From DATAUK01 sp036268295 (GTDB taxonomy: Bacteria > Actinomycetota > Actinomycetes > JAFAQI01), in NCBI GenBank assembly GCA_036268295.1, contig DATAUK010000036.1:8350-72349 (forward strand): 64,000 nucleotides of DNA, read 5' to 3'. Numbering within the stretch: position 1 is the first letter of the stretch; every line of letters begins with the position of its first letter. The position numbers were made by a program, and so were the translations under genes. Below the pieces are notes generated by a model, which was given only the letters and a program-made list of their open reading frames with translations, was not told the origin of the DNA and made no database searches. Shown piece by piece: positions 1 through 8,841 of the stretch.

Positions 1-1403
1 CGCCCGGCCTGACCGCGGTGCTTCGGCCCTACCAGGCCGACGGCTTCGGCTGGCTCGCGTTCCTTCACAGCTTCGGGCTCGGCGGGGTGCTCGCCGACGA
101 GATGGGTCTCGGCAAGACGGTGCAGGCGATCGCCTTGATGTGCCACGCCAAGTCGGGCGGCGAGCGTGCGCCGTTCCTGGTCGTCGCGCCGACCAGCGTC
201 GTCTACAACTGGTCGGCCGAATGCGAGCGGTTCGCGCCGGGGCTCGACGTCCGGATCGTCACCGAGACCGAGAAGCGCCGCGCCACGACGATTGCCGAGC
301 TCGCCGAGGGAGCCGACGTTGTCGTGACGTCGTACGCGCTGTTCCGCCTTGAGTACGACGAGTACGCCGCGACGCAGTGGGCCGGGCTGGTGCTGGACGA
401 GGCGCAGTTCGTCAAGAACTCGAAGTCACGCGCCTATCGCTGCGCGAAGCTGCTGCCGGCGCCGTTCAAGCTCGCAATCACCGGCACCCCGATGGAGAAC
501 AACCTGTTGGAGCTGTGGTCGCTGCTCTCGATCACCGCGCCTGGACTGTTCCCGCATCCGGCCGGCTTCGAGAAGCACTACCGGACGCCGATCGAGAAGA
601 ACGACGACCGCGAGCGACTCGAACAGCTGCGGCGGCGGGTGCGGCCGCTGATGCTGCGCCGGACCAAGGAGCAGGTCGTGAGCGACCTGCCGGACAAGCA
701 GGAGCAGGTCGTCGAGCTCCCGTTGAACGCCAAGCATCGCCGGGTCTACCAGTTGCACCTGCAGCGCGAGCGGCAGAAAGTGCTGGGATTGCTAGGAAAT
801 CTAGAGCGAAACCGGTTCGAGATCTTCCGGTCATTGACGTTGCTCCGACAGGCGAGCCTTGACCCGGTGTTGATCGACCCGCGTTATTACGGCGTCCCGT
901 CGACCAAGCTCGACGCGCTCATGGAGCTGCTGACCGAGATCTCGAGCGAGGGTCACCGGACGCTGGTGTTCAGCCAGTTCACCCGTTTCCTTGGCAACGC
1001 CAAGGCTCGCCTCGACCAGGCCGGCATCGACTACTGCTATCTCGATGGCAAGACCAGGCGCCGCCCCGAAGTGCTCGAGCGATTCCGGACCGGCAACGCT
1101 CCGGTCTTCCTGATCAGCCTCAAGGCCGGTGGGTTTGGGCTCAACCTGACCGAGGCCGACTACTGCGTCCTGCTCGATCCCTGGTGGAACCCGGCGACGG
1201 AGGCACAAGCGGTCGACCGGCTTCACCGGATCGGCCAGACCCGAAACGTCATGGTCTACCGGCTGGTCGCCAAGGACACCATCGAGGAGAAGGTCATGGC
1301 ACTCAAGGCGCGCAAGGCCGCGCTGTTCGACAGTGTGATGGCCGACGGCGAGGTCGCACCAGGAGCGCTGACCGCCGCCGATATCCGCGGCATCCTGGAC
1401 TAG
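1..1403 (+). CDS. SNF2-family DEAD/DEAH helicase, 3' part (5' end outside window)
   Basis: C-terminal ~465 residues of a SNF2/HepA-type ATP-dependent DNA translocase. The reading frame is open to the window edge and the sequence begins within the motif that precedes the Q-motif (LRPYQADGFGWL), so the gene continues upstream; the GTG at 18 is internal. Seen: Walker A DEMGLGKT, a DEAQ box (LDEAQFVKN), the linker GTPMENN, then a helicase C lobe with SQFTRFL, GGFGLNLTEAD and the final DRLHRIGQT arginine-finger motif. These proteins remodel protein-DNA or polymerase-DNA complexes; the N-terminal domain that would say which is missing. It converges with the next gene, leaving one base between the two stop codons. 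Confidence 0.93.
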   Translation, partial: PGLTAVLRPYQADGFGWLAFLHSFGLGGVLADEMGLGKTVQAIALMCHAKSGGERAPFLVVAPTSVVYNWSAECERFAPGLDVRIVTETEKRRATTIAELAEGADVVVTSYALFRLEYDEYAATQWAGLVLDEAQFVKNSKSRAYRCAKLLPAPFKLAITGTPMENNLLELWSLLSITAPGLFPHPAGFEKHYRTPIEKNDDRERLEQLRRRVRPLMLRRTKEQVVSDLPDKQEQVVELPLNAKHRRVYQLHLQRERQKVLGLLGNLERNRFEIFRSLTLLRQASLDPVLIDPRYYGVPSTKLDALMELLTEISSEGHRTLVFSQFTRFLGNAKARLDQAGIDYCYLDGKTRRRPEVLERFRTGNAPVFLISLKAGGFGLNLTEADYCVLLDPWWNPATEAQAVDRLHRIGQTRNVMVYRLVAKDTIEEKVMALKARKAALFDSVMADGEVAPGALTAADIRGILD

Positions 1404-1404
1404 C

Positions 1405-2163
1405 TCAGCCGATCGATCGGCGGCCGCCGCCGACCTGGTTGCCGCCGGTCGCCAGACTCGCGTCCGCGCCGGATCGTCGTCCCGCCATCAACCCGCTGCG
1501 GTTCGAGACCGTGGTCCGCATCGTGCGAAGGTGCGGAAACTGCGCCCGGACCGCCTCGTCGACGTCGTGCTCCCGGTCGCGAAGCACCAGCGCACTCGAC
1601 GCGGCACCGGCCGCCTGCTCCGCTTCGGCGACCGCCTCGACCCTGGTCGCGCGTAGCCGCTCACCGACCTCAGCCGCGAATCCGATCAGAAACGCCCGCC
1701 GGAAGGCGCGGCCGCTCTCGGGCTGGCGGCGCACGCTCGTCGTGGCCTGGAGCAGCAGGCTGGTGTAGAGCAGGTCGACCACCCGCAGATCGGCGGCGAA
1801 GCCGACCAGGATCACCCGAGCCGCTTCGCCGCCGCCCTGGACGGTGATGGCGCGGACTCCGTGAGCGCTCGCGACGGCGCCGGCGAGCCTGGTCTTTGCA
1901 CTGGCGTACGGCGGGTCGACGACCATCGTCGTGGTCTCCGGCCGGGTCTTGCTGTCGCTGGCAGCCTCGAGCAACGCCTCGTCGATCGCATACTTCGCAA
2001 TCAGCCGCTCCGCCACGCGGGCAGCCGAATCGGCTTCCTCGGGCGGGGTGTTTGGGTGCTCGGCGACCGCCAGTAGCTTGCGGACCCGGGTCAGGACGTT
2101 GGCACTCAACACTTGCGAACCTGTCTCGTCGATCGGCGGCAGACGCGGGATCAGCGCCGTCAT
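1405..2163 (-). CDS. DUF2786 domain protein
   Basis: 252-residue soluble protein. Residues about 25-65 (RKLLAVAEHPNTPPEEADSA, then AERLIAKYAIDE) match the DUF2786 signature, a short helical domain of unknown function common in actinobacteria and phages. The rest has no domain I recognise. There is no signal peptide or membrane segment. The ATG at 2163 is chosen because no upstream start extends the conserved part; a TAGGTT box lies only 3 nt upstream, too close to be certain. The gene is convergent with the SNF2 helicase. Function unknown. Confidence 0.75.
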   Translation of the reverse strand: MTALIPRLPPIDETGSQVLSANVLTRVRKLLAVAEHPNTPPEEADSAARVAERLIAKYAIDEALLEAASDSKTRPETTTMVVDPPYASAKTRLAGAVASAHGVRAITVQGGGEAARVILVGFAADLRVVDLLYTSLLLQATTSVRRQPESGRAFRRAFLIGFAAEVGERLRATRVEAVAEAEQAAGAASSALVLRDREHDVDEAVRAQFPHLRTMRTTVSNRSGLMAGRRSGADASLATGGNQVGGGRRSIG

Positions 2164-2255
2164 GCCAACCTAGGAGAGCCCTGCGACAGCGACCAGCCGT
2201 TGTCCACCGCGGCCTACATATCGCCAGATCCCGGGATTTCGTTCATGCTGCATCA

Positions 2256-4340
2256 GTGCCGCACCACCAAGGCGACCTGCCAGACCAGAATCCGTCCTTG
2301 ACCAACGCGCGGCGATCGGTCGCCGAGCTGATCGAACGCTCGCATCGCCTCGGCAGCGATCCGCGCAACACCAACTATGGCGGCGGAAACACCTCGGCGA
2401 AGGGAACCGCGATCGATCCGGTGACCGGCCGTGACACTGACCTGATCTGGATCAAGGGCTCGGGTGGCGATCTCGCCACACTTCAACCGGCCGGCCTCGC
2501 CGTGCTCCGTCTCGATCGGGTGCGTGCCCTCGTCGAGGTCTATCCGGGCATCGAACGGGAGGACGAGATGGTCGCCGCGTGGGAGTTCTGCGCGCACGGC
2601 AAGGGCGGAGCCGCCCCATCGATCGACACCACGATGCACTGTCTGGTCGAGGCGGCCCATGTCGACCATCTGCATCCGGACTCCGGGATCGCGTTCGCGA
2701 CATCGACCGACGGCGAACGGCTGACGGCCGAGTGCTTCGGCGACCGAGTCGCCTGGGTGCCGTGGCGGCGCCCAGGCTTCCAGCTCGGGCTCGACATCGC
2801 CGCGATCGCCGCCGCTAATCCTCAGACCATCGGATGCATCCTCGGTGGGCACGGGATCACGGCGTGGGGGCCGTCATCCGAGGAGTGCGAGGCTCGATCG
2901 CTGGAGATCATCGCGCTCGCCGAGGACTTCATCAACCGGGTCGGCCGGCCGGAACCGTTCGGGGTCGAGCTGCCGGCATTCGGGCCGCTGCCACCGGCCG
3001 AGCGGGCCGCCCGTGCCGCCGCCCTGGCTCCGATGATCCGAGGCCTCGCGTCGACCGACCGGCGGCAGGTCGGCTGCTATGACGACTCCGACACGGTCCT
3101 CGACTTCATCGGCCGAGCCGAGCATCCGCGACTCGCAGCGCTCGGCACCTCATGTCCCGACCACTTCATCCGGACGAAGATCCGCCCGATGGTGCTCGAC
3201 CTGCCGCCCGATGCGCCGATCGACGAAGTGAGCGCCCGGCTGGCGGAGCTGCATGCGGCCTATCGCGAGGACTATTCGGCCTACTACGAGCGGCACGCCG
3301 AGCCCGATTCGCCGCCGATCCGCAGTGCCGACCCGGCGATCGTCCTGGTGCCCGGCATCGGAATGTTCAGCTTCGGCTCGGATCGCCACACCGCGCGGGT
3401 CGCGGGGGAGTACTACGTCAACGCGATCAATGTGATGCGCGGCGCGGAGGCGATCTCGACCTACTCCCCGATCGTCGAGTCGGAGAAGTTCCGGGTCGAA
3501 TACTGGGCGCTCGAGGAAGCCAAGCTGCAGCGGCTGCCGGCCCCGAAGCCGCTCGCGGCGCGAGTCGCGTTCGTGACCGGCGCGGGTTCGGGAATCGGGC
3601 GGGCGATCGCCCACCGGCTGGCCGCGGAGGGCGCCTGCGTCGTCGTCGTCGACCGCGATGCCGCCGGCGCAGCGACCGTCGCCGGCGAGCTCGGCAGCAC
3701 TGATACCGCGATCGCCGTCACGGCAGATGTCACCGACGAGGCCCAGATCGCGGCGGCGTTCCAGGCGGCCGCGCGGGCATTCGGCGGCGTTGACATTGTC
3801 GTCAACAACGCCGGTCTCTCGATCGCCAAGTCGCTGCTCGACACCACGATCGAGGACTGGGACCTTCAGCACGACGTGATGGCACGAGGGTCGTTTCTGG
3901 TGTCGCGCGAGGCGGTGCGCGTGATGCGCGCGCAACGCATCGGCGGTGACCTCGTCTACATCTGCAGCAAGAACAGCGTGTTCGCCGGTCCCGACAACGT
4001 CGCGTACGGCGCGACCAAGGCCGACCAGGCGCATCAGGTCCGGCTGCTCGCTGCCGAGCTCGGCGGCGATGGGATTCGCGTGAATGGCGTCAACCCCGAC
4101 GGGGTGGTCCGCGGCTCGGGCATCTTCGGCGCCGGATGGGGCGCCCAACGAGCCGTGATGTACGGCGTCGAGGAGAAGGATCTTGGTGCCTACTATGCCG
4201 GGCGGACACTGCTGAAGCGCGAGGTGTTGCCGTCGCATGTCGCCGACGCGGTGTTCGCGTTGGTGGGCGGTGATCTGGCACTCACGACCGGAGCCCATAT
4301 TCCAGTCGACTCGGGCATCGCGGCGGCGTTCCTGCGATGA
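2256..4340 (+). CDS. rhaD: Bifunctional rhamnulose-1-phosphate aldolase / short-chain (lactaldehyde) dehydrogenase
   Basis: About 694 residues, close to the ~700 of the rhizobial and Bacillus fusion enzymes. The N-terminal half is a class II aldolase domain (NYGGGNTSAKG near the start; zinc-ligand region AAHVDHLHPDSG) that splits L-rhamnulose-1-phosphate into dihydroxyacetone phosphate and L-lactaldehyde. The C-terminal half is a short-chain dehydrogenase with TGAGSGIGRA, NNAGLS and the YGATK catalytic pair, expected to oxidise lactaldehyde. The frame is open far upstream. The GTG at 2256 gives the family length and the TTG at 2298 is an alternative; neither has a strong ribosome site. The rhamnulokinase gene follows after 9 bp, so the two form a rhamnose catabolic operon. 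Confidence 0.88.
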   Translation: MPHHQGDLPDQNPSLTNARRSVAELIERSHRLGSDPRNTNYGGGNTSAKGTAIDPVTGRDTDLIWIKGSGGDLATLQPAGLAVLRLDRVRALVEVYPGIEREDEMVAAWEFCAHGKGGAAPSIDTTMHCLVEAAHVDHLHPDSGIAFATSTDGERLTAECFGDRVAWVPWRRPGFQLGLDIAAIAAANPQTIGCILGGHGITAWGPSSEECEARSLEIIALAEDFINRVGRPEPFGVELPAFGPLPPAERAARAAALAPMIRGLASTDRRQVGCYDDSDTVLDFIGRAEHPRLAALGTSCPDHFIRTKIRPMVLDLPPDAPIDEVSARLAELHAAYREDYSAYYERHAEPDSPPIRSADPAIVLVPGIGMFSFGSDRHTARVAGEYYVNAINVMRGAEAISTYSPIVESEKFRVEYWALEEAKLQRLPAPKPLAARVAFVTGAGSGIGRAIAHRLAAEGACVVVVDRDAAGAATVAGELGSTDTAIAVTADVTDEAQIAAAFQAAARAFGGVDIVVNNAGLSIAKSLLDTTIEDWDLQHDVMARGSFLVSREAVRVMRAQRIGGDLVYICSKNSVFAGPDNVAYGATKADQAHQVRLLAAELGGDGIRVNGVNPDGVVRGSGIFGAGWGAQRAVMYGVEEKDLGAYYAGRTLLKREVLPSHVADAVFALVGGDLALTTGAHIPVDSGIAAAFLR

Positions 4341-4349
4341 GGTTCGCCG

Positions 4350-5855
4350 ATGGGTGAGCCGTCGGTCGTCGTTGCCGCGGTCGATCTTGGCGCCTCGAGC
4401 GGCCGGGTCGTCATCGGCGAAGGCGGGCGTTCCGGGTTCAGGCTTCGGGAGGTCTATCGCTTTACGAACACCCCGATCCGGCGCCGCGGTGCGCTGCGTT
4501 GGGATGCCCAGCTGCTACGTGGGGGCGTGCTCGAAGGGCTGCGGCGGGCCGCCGCCGACGCCGGCCACCTCGACGCCGTCTCGGTCGACGGGTGGGCGGT
4601 CGACTTTGGGCTGCTCGACACCGCCGGCGAGCTGATCGCTGATCCGGTCCACTACCGCGACTCGCGCACCCTGCAGCCGTTCGCAGATCTGACCGGTGGC
4701 CTGATCAGCGGTGTCGACCCGGCACAGCTGTACGCGACGACTGGGATCGCGGCGCGTCCGTTCAACACTGTGTTTCAGCTGATGGCCGCGAGCGCATCGG
4801 GTGATCTGTCGCCGGCTCGGCACGCGTTGCTGCTGCCGGATCTGATGACTTATTGGTTGTCCGGCGCGATGGGCACCGAGCTGACGAACGCCTCGACGAC
4901 CCAGCTTCTCGACCCTCGGACGATGACGTGGGCATCGGCATTCGCTGAACGGCTGGGGATTCCGTTTGAGTTGTTCCCGCCGATCTGGCGAGCCGGCGAG
5001 ATCGCTGGAAGGATCACTGCTCAGGTCGCGGCTCTGCTCGGCACCGACACCACGACGCAACTCGTGGTCGGGCCTTCGCACGACACCGCCGCAGCGATCG
5101 CGGCAGTGCCCGCTCAGGACGACGATTTTGCCTTTGTCTGCACCGGCACCTGGGCATTGGTCGGGCTCGAGCTCAACCAGCTCGACGCCGGTGGTCCGGC
5201 GGCAGGCTTCGACGATTCGCTTCGTCATGCCGTCGGGCGCGGTAAAGCTCGGGTCCTGGACATCGATCAGCGCCACGGCAGCTGGCAGGTCGGCCGCGAT
5301 CGCGGTGAGCGCGTGTCTATCGATGGTGCGACCGGTCGACTGCCACTCGCGCTCGCACTCCTGTAACAGCCAGAAGCCGGTCACGACTCGAAGGAACCGG
5401 ACCGTCCCGTCGACCCCGATCTCGTTGTTGAAGCCGGCTATCCGGCTCGCCTCGGTGATGACCGGCGACGGCAGCACGCTCAGATCCTGCGCTGCATCCT
5501 CGACAGCATGGCGGTCGCGATCCGGCACGCGATCCGTGACGCGATGCGGATCACCAACCGGGAGGTCAGCACGATCCATGTAGTCGGCGGCGGGGTTGTC
5601 AGCCCGCTGTTCTGCCAGCTGGTCGCAGACGCGTCTGGCCTGCCCGTGGTGGCCGGCCCGGTCGAGGCAGCGTCATGGGGCAACGTGTTCGTGCAGGCCA
5701 GGGCGATCGGTGCGGTGGACGGGTCGCTTCGCGAGCTGCGCTCGATGATCAGGCACGCGGTCGAGTTGCCGACGTACTCCCCATGCGGCGACGAGGCGCG
5801 CTGGCAGCGGGCCGACGATGTCGTCCTCGCCGCGCGCGAGAGCGCCGGCGGATAA
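4350..5855 (+). pseudogene. rhaB: Rhamnulokinase (RhaB, FGGY family) disrupted by an internal 303-bp inversion
   Basis: Residues 1-274 read normally from ATG 4350 (sugar-kinase start AAVDLGASSGRVV, VDGWAVDFGLLD, CTGTWALVGLE) up to 5171. The frame then enters unrelated sequence and stops at 5366. The missing kinase segment lies on the opposite strand between 5474 and 5172. The C-terminal 126 residues (from HAQILRCILDSM, with HVVGGGVVSPL and GPVEAASWGN) resume on the plus strand at 5475. Flipping 5172-5474 restores one continuous 501-residue rhamnulokinase. As it stands the product lacks the C-terminal nucleotide-binding part and should be inactive. This would block phosphorylation of L-rhamnulose unless another kinase exists or the segment can flip back. 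Confidence 0.9.
5172..5474 (-). other. Inverted 303-bp segment inside rhaB
   Basis: Read on the minus strand from 5474 to 5172 this segment encodes exactly 101 codons of typical rhamnulokinase sequence (PVITEASRIAGFNNE, VDGTVRFLRVVTGFWLLQE), while both flanks encode rhamnulokinase on the plus strand. Both breakpoints fall on codon boundaries of the parental frame, within a few bases of ambiguity. Left junction: gggctcgag then ctcaacc. Right junction: gacggcag then cacgctcag. Only a G-x-G-C-T match is shared between the junctions in inverted orientation; no long inverted repeat is present and no recombinase gene is nearby. Confidence 0.88.
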
Positions 5856-5906
5856 GGTCGCATCGAGTCGACCGCCGCGGTCGGCGGCAGACTCGCGGGA
5901 GGTCAG

Positions 5907-7175
5907 GTGGCGGTGAGCCGTCGGGCCACTGCTGCGGTTCTCATTGCGTGGTCATTGCTGGCGATCGGCGACAGCGCGCACGCGGGCTACTACTCGACCT
6001 TCGGTCTTGTCTGCATCCTCCTCGGGTTCGCGACGGTCCTCGGCGTGGTGGCATTTCGGTTGCCGCTCGTGGCGCCAGACCGCAACCTGCTCGTGGTTCC
6101 GGCGTTGGTATGTCTCGTCCTCGCCATCATCAACCCGACCAAGCGCTACCTCTACCTAGCCGGCCGAGATCTGCACGCCATTGAGGCGCTGAGCATCGCG
6201 ACGGCGACCGCGGTCGCACTCACCCTGCTCGCCGGCGAACGCTGGCAACGGGCGGCGTGGAGTGTCGTGCTGAGCCTCGCCGCCGCGACCGGGATCGTGA
6301 CGATCGTTCTCATCAACGATCCCAACATCGACGTCTGGGTCATCCTGCAGCAGTCCGCCACCGGCCTGCTGCACGGCAAGGACATGTACCGCCAGCACTG
6401 GGTCGGCAGCACCGGGCTGCAGAACGCCTACCCCTACTTGCCGGGCAGCACGTTGTTGCTCGCGCCGTTCCGGTGGCTGTTCGGCGACGTGAGGTATGGC
6501 CTGCTGGTCGCCTCGCTGCTCGGCGCCTGGTTGTTGCGGCGATTCGGCGCGACCCGGGTTGCGGCGCTGCCGGCACTGATCTTCGTGGTGCCGGGATGGG
6601 TCTACCTGGTCAACCGGTCGTGGACCGAGCCGCTGCTCGTCGTGCTGCTCGCAGCCGCGATCCTGGCGATCCGTTCCGGGCGTACGACGCTTGCCGTCGT
6701 CGCGTTCGCGCTTGCGCTTGCCTCGAAGCAGCACGTCGTCTTGCTGCTGCCGCTGTTCGCACTATGGCCGTCGTTCGGCCTGCGTCGAACTGCCAGCTCA
6801 GTGGGGCTCGCCATCCTCGTCGTCGCGCCGTGGGTCATCGCCGGCCCGCGGGACTTCTGGCACGATGCCGTGCACGCCAACCTCTCGCTCGGCGCCGAGA
6901 CCAAGGCGCTCAACTTGCAGGCGTTGCTGTTGCGGCACAACGTGACAGTCGGCTTCTGGTTCCTCGCGGTGTTCATGCTCGCGGCGTACGCCGTGGTGCT
7001 GTGGCGAGCGCCTCGAACCCCGTCAGGCTTGGCGCTCAGCGGCGCTGTCGTGATGTGGACGTTCGATCTGGCCAACAGCCAGACCTTCTTCAACCACTAC
7101 ATCCTGCCGATCGGGCTGGTCGTAATTGCGCTGGCGACTGCGGACGCCGACAGCTCGGCGCAGCCGGTCAGCTAG
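5907..7175 (+). CDS. Polytopic membrane protein, GT87/GT-C glycosyltransferase-like
   Basis: 422 residues with about ten to twelve hydrophobic helices. The region around residues 140-185 (NIDVWVILQQ, then GKDMYRQHW and YPYLPGSTLLLAPFR) resembles the first periplasmic loop of polyprenyl-phosphate-dependent GT-C (GT87-type) mannosyltransferases, where an early acidic residue is catalytic. GTG 5907 is preceded by GGGAGGTCAG, a good ribosome site. It ends 8 bp inside the 3' end of the convergent flavoprotein gene. The context of membrane glycosyltransferases and a UDP-sulfoquinovose synthase supports a role in envelope glycan or glycolipid assembly on the outer face of the membrane. Acceptor and sugar are unknown. 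Confidence 0.6.
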   Translation: MAVSRRATAAVLIAWSLLAIGDSAHAGYYSTFGLVCILLGFATVLGVVAFRLPLVAPDRNLLVVPALVCLVLAIINPTKRYLYLAGRDLHAIEALSIATATAVALTLLAGERWQRAAWSVVLSLAAATGIVTIVLINDPNIDVWVILQQSATGLLHGKDMYRQHWVGSTGLQNAYPYLPGSTLLLAPFRWLFGDVRYGLLVASLLGAWLLRRFGATRVAALPALIFVVPGWVYLVNRSWTEPLLVVLLAAAILAIRSGRTTLAVVAFALALASKQHVVLLLPLFALWPSFGLRRTASSVGLAILVVAPWVIAGPRDFWHDAVHANLSLGAETKALNLQALLLRHNVTVGFWFLAVFMLAAYAVVLWRAPRTPSGLALSGAVVMWTFDLANSQTFFNHYILPIGLVVIALATADADSSAQPVS

Positions 7176-8667
7176 CCGCCGGCTTGGGCCGCTTCGGCAC
7201 CGTTGGAGCGTCGCGGCCGGTCGCCGCCGCGTCGCGGCGCGCGGCCGAGGAGTCTTCCTCGTGGTAGTCCTCCTCGACGTTGACCGACCAGACATCGTGG
7301 TCCGCGCCGTGGAGCAGGTTGTCGACCGAGAGCATCGCGGTCAGCATCGAGTGGTCCTGGTTGTTGTACTTGTGCATGCCGTTGCGGCCGACCGGATATA
7401 CGTTCGGCGCCGCCTCGGCGAGCCAGTGGCGCAACGTGTCGACGGCGGCGAGGTAGCCCTCGTCGTAGACCGGATAGGCCTTCGGCATCCGCACGACGTA
7501 CGACGCTTCGACCTGGCCGTTGCCTACGAGACCGAGCTCGACAAGCTCTTTCTCCGCCAGCACTGCGAGGTCCGCGTCAGCCATGTTCCACAGCTCGTCG
7601 CCCTCGAAGACGAAGTACTCGAGGCCGAGGCAGGTCCGGCCGTCCTTGACGAGGTACGGCGACCACGAGCCGAAGTTCTGGATCCGGCCCACCTTTACCG
7701 CAGGGGAGTGGATGTAGATCCAGTTGTCCGGGAAGCTGGCCGACTCCGGGACGACCAGCGCTACGGTCAGGAAGTCGCGGTGCGACAGCGCCCGGGCGGC
7801 GGCAATGACGTCATCGGGCGCCGGCGGGTCCATCGCGAGGACCAACTGCGGCAGCGGCATCGAGCTGATGACAGCGGTCGCCGGGATTGTGACGTTGCGC
7901 CCGTTGCGTTTCGAGGTGATCGCGGTGGCACCGCCATCGGAGTGCTTGATCGCTGTGACCTCGGTGTTCATGACGATCTCGCCGCCACCGGCGAGCACCA
8001 GGTCGCGAGCACGCTCCCACATCATGCCGGGGCCGTACTTCGGGTATTGGAACTCCTCGATCAGCGTGGTGATCTCGGTCTGGTTCCGCTTCGGCAGCAG
8101 CGAGTTGATCACCGCGCTGAACAGCGACAGGTTCTTGATCCGCTGCGCTGCCCAGTCGGCCGCGATCTCGCTCGCCGGCACCCCCCAGACCTTCTCGTTG
8201 TAGGTCTTGAAGAAGGTGCGGTAGAGCCGCCAGCCGAACCGCGCCGCCACCCAGCCCTCGAGCGTCGACTGGTCCTTCGGCGGATGGATCCGGACCCAGA
8301 TGTAGGACAGCACACACTGGATCGCCTCGATCACGCCGAGGTTCTTCAACGCATTCGACGCCTTCAGCGGGTAGTCGAAGAGCTTGTCGTCGTAGTAGAT
8401 CCGGCTCATCCGGGGGCGCAGCAGAAAGTCCTCGTCGGGCAGGATCTCGTGCCAGAGCTCCTCTACCGCGGGCACCTTGGTGAAGAACCGGTGGCCGCCG
8501 ATGTCGAAGCGCCAGCCGTCGCGCTCGACGGTCCGGCTGATGCCACCGACGACGTTGTCCGACTCCAGAACGGTGACCGGCTCGCCGGCTTTGGTCAGCG
8601 CGTAAGCCGCGGTCAGCCCGGCCGGGCCGGCGCCGATGACGACGACGTGCGCGTCTAGCGGCGCCAC
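7168..8667 (-). CDS. FAD-dependent oxidoreductase, UDP-galactopyranose-mutase/amine-oxidase-like
   Basis: 499 residues. The N-terminus holds a Rossmann dinucleotide site (VVIGAGPAGLTAAYAL, then an acidic strand end VLESD and GGISRT), followed by FDIGGHRFFTK, as in the UDP-galactopyranose mutase/protoporphyrinogen-oxidase superfamily. No secretion signal. GTG 8667 has a strong GGAGGAG ribosome site 4 nt upstream. It sits in the middle of a membrane glycosyltransferase cluster, so a sugar-nucleotide or lipid-linked-sugar substrate is likely. The exact reaction (mutase, desaturase or oxidase) cannot be read from sequence. Long relative to bacterial UGM (~370-400 residues). Confidence 0.7.
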   Translation of the reverse strand: MAPLDAHVVVIGAGPAGLTAAYALTKAGEPVTVLESDNVVGGISRTVERDGWRFDIGGHRFFTKVPAVEELWHEILPDEDFLLRPRMSRIYYDDKLFDYPLKASNALKNLGVIEAIQCVLSYIWVRIHPPKDQSTLEGWVAARFGWRLYRTFFKTYNEKVWGVPASEIAADWAAQRIKNLSLFSAVINSLLPKRNQTEITTLIEEFQYPKYGPGMMWERARDLVLAGGGEIVMNTEVTAIKHSDGGATAITSKRNGRNVTIPATAVISSMPLPQLVLAMDPPAPDDVIAAARALSHRDFLTVALVVPESASFPDNWIYIHSPAVKVGRIQNFGSWSPYLVKDGRTCLGLEYFVFEGDELWNMADADLAVLAEKELVELGLVGNGQVEASYVVRMPKAYPVYDEGYLAAVDTLRHWLAEAAPNVYPVGRNGMHKYNNQDHSMLTAMLSVDNLLHGADHDVWSVNVEEDYHEEDSSAARRDAAATGRDAPTVPKRPKPAAS

Positions 8668-8762
8668 GAATCTCCTCCGGATTCCTCATGCATTCGTCAT
8701 CCTGCGTCCGGAACGGACCAGCTATCAAGGCGTGACGGCGATCACCCATGGTACGGCGTGAA

Positions 8763-8803
8763 GTGCCGGCGTGGCGACTTGCCGGAGGGTGCGACGCCGG
8801 CAC
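8763..8803. repeat. Inverted repeat in divergent intergenic region
   Basis: Perfect 10-bp arms gtgccggcgt (8763-8772) and acgccggcac (8794-8803) separated by 21 bp, in the 174-bp gap between the divergent flavoprotein and membrane-protein genes. It could be an operator or a transcribed hairpin. Nothing else was recognised in this gap apart from the flavoprotein's ribosome site. Confidence 0.4.
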
Positions 8804-8841
8804 CCGCGAAATAACGGGTTGCGATCAGCGATCATGGTGCT

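Noticed and set aside
4515..5579. 354-codon minus-strand frame over rhaB considered as a separate gene
   Set aside because: Only the part from 5474 to 5172 resembles a protein, and that part is the inverted rhamnulokinase segment; the rest is antisense of rhaB.
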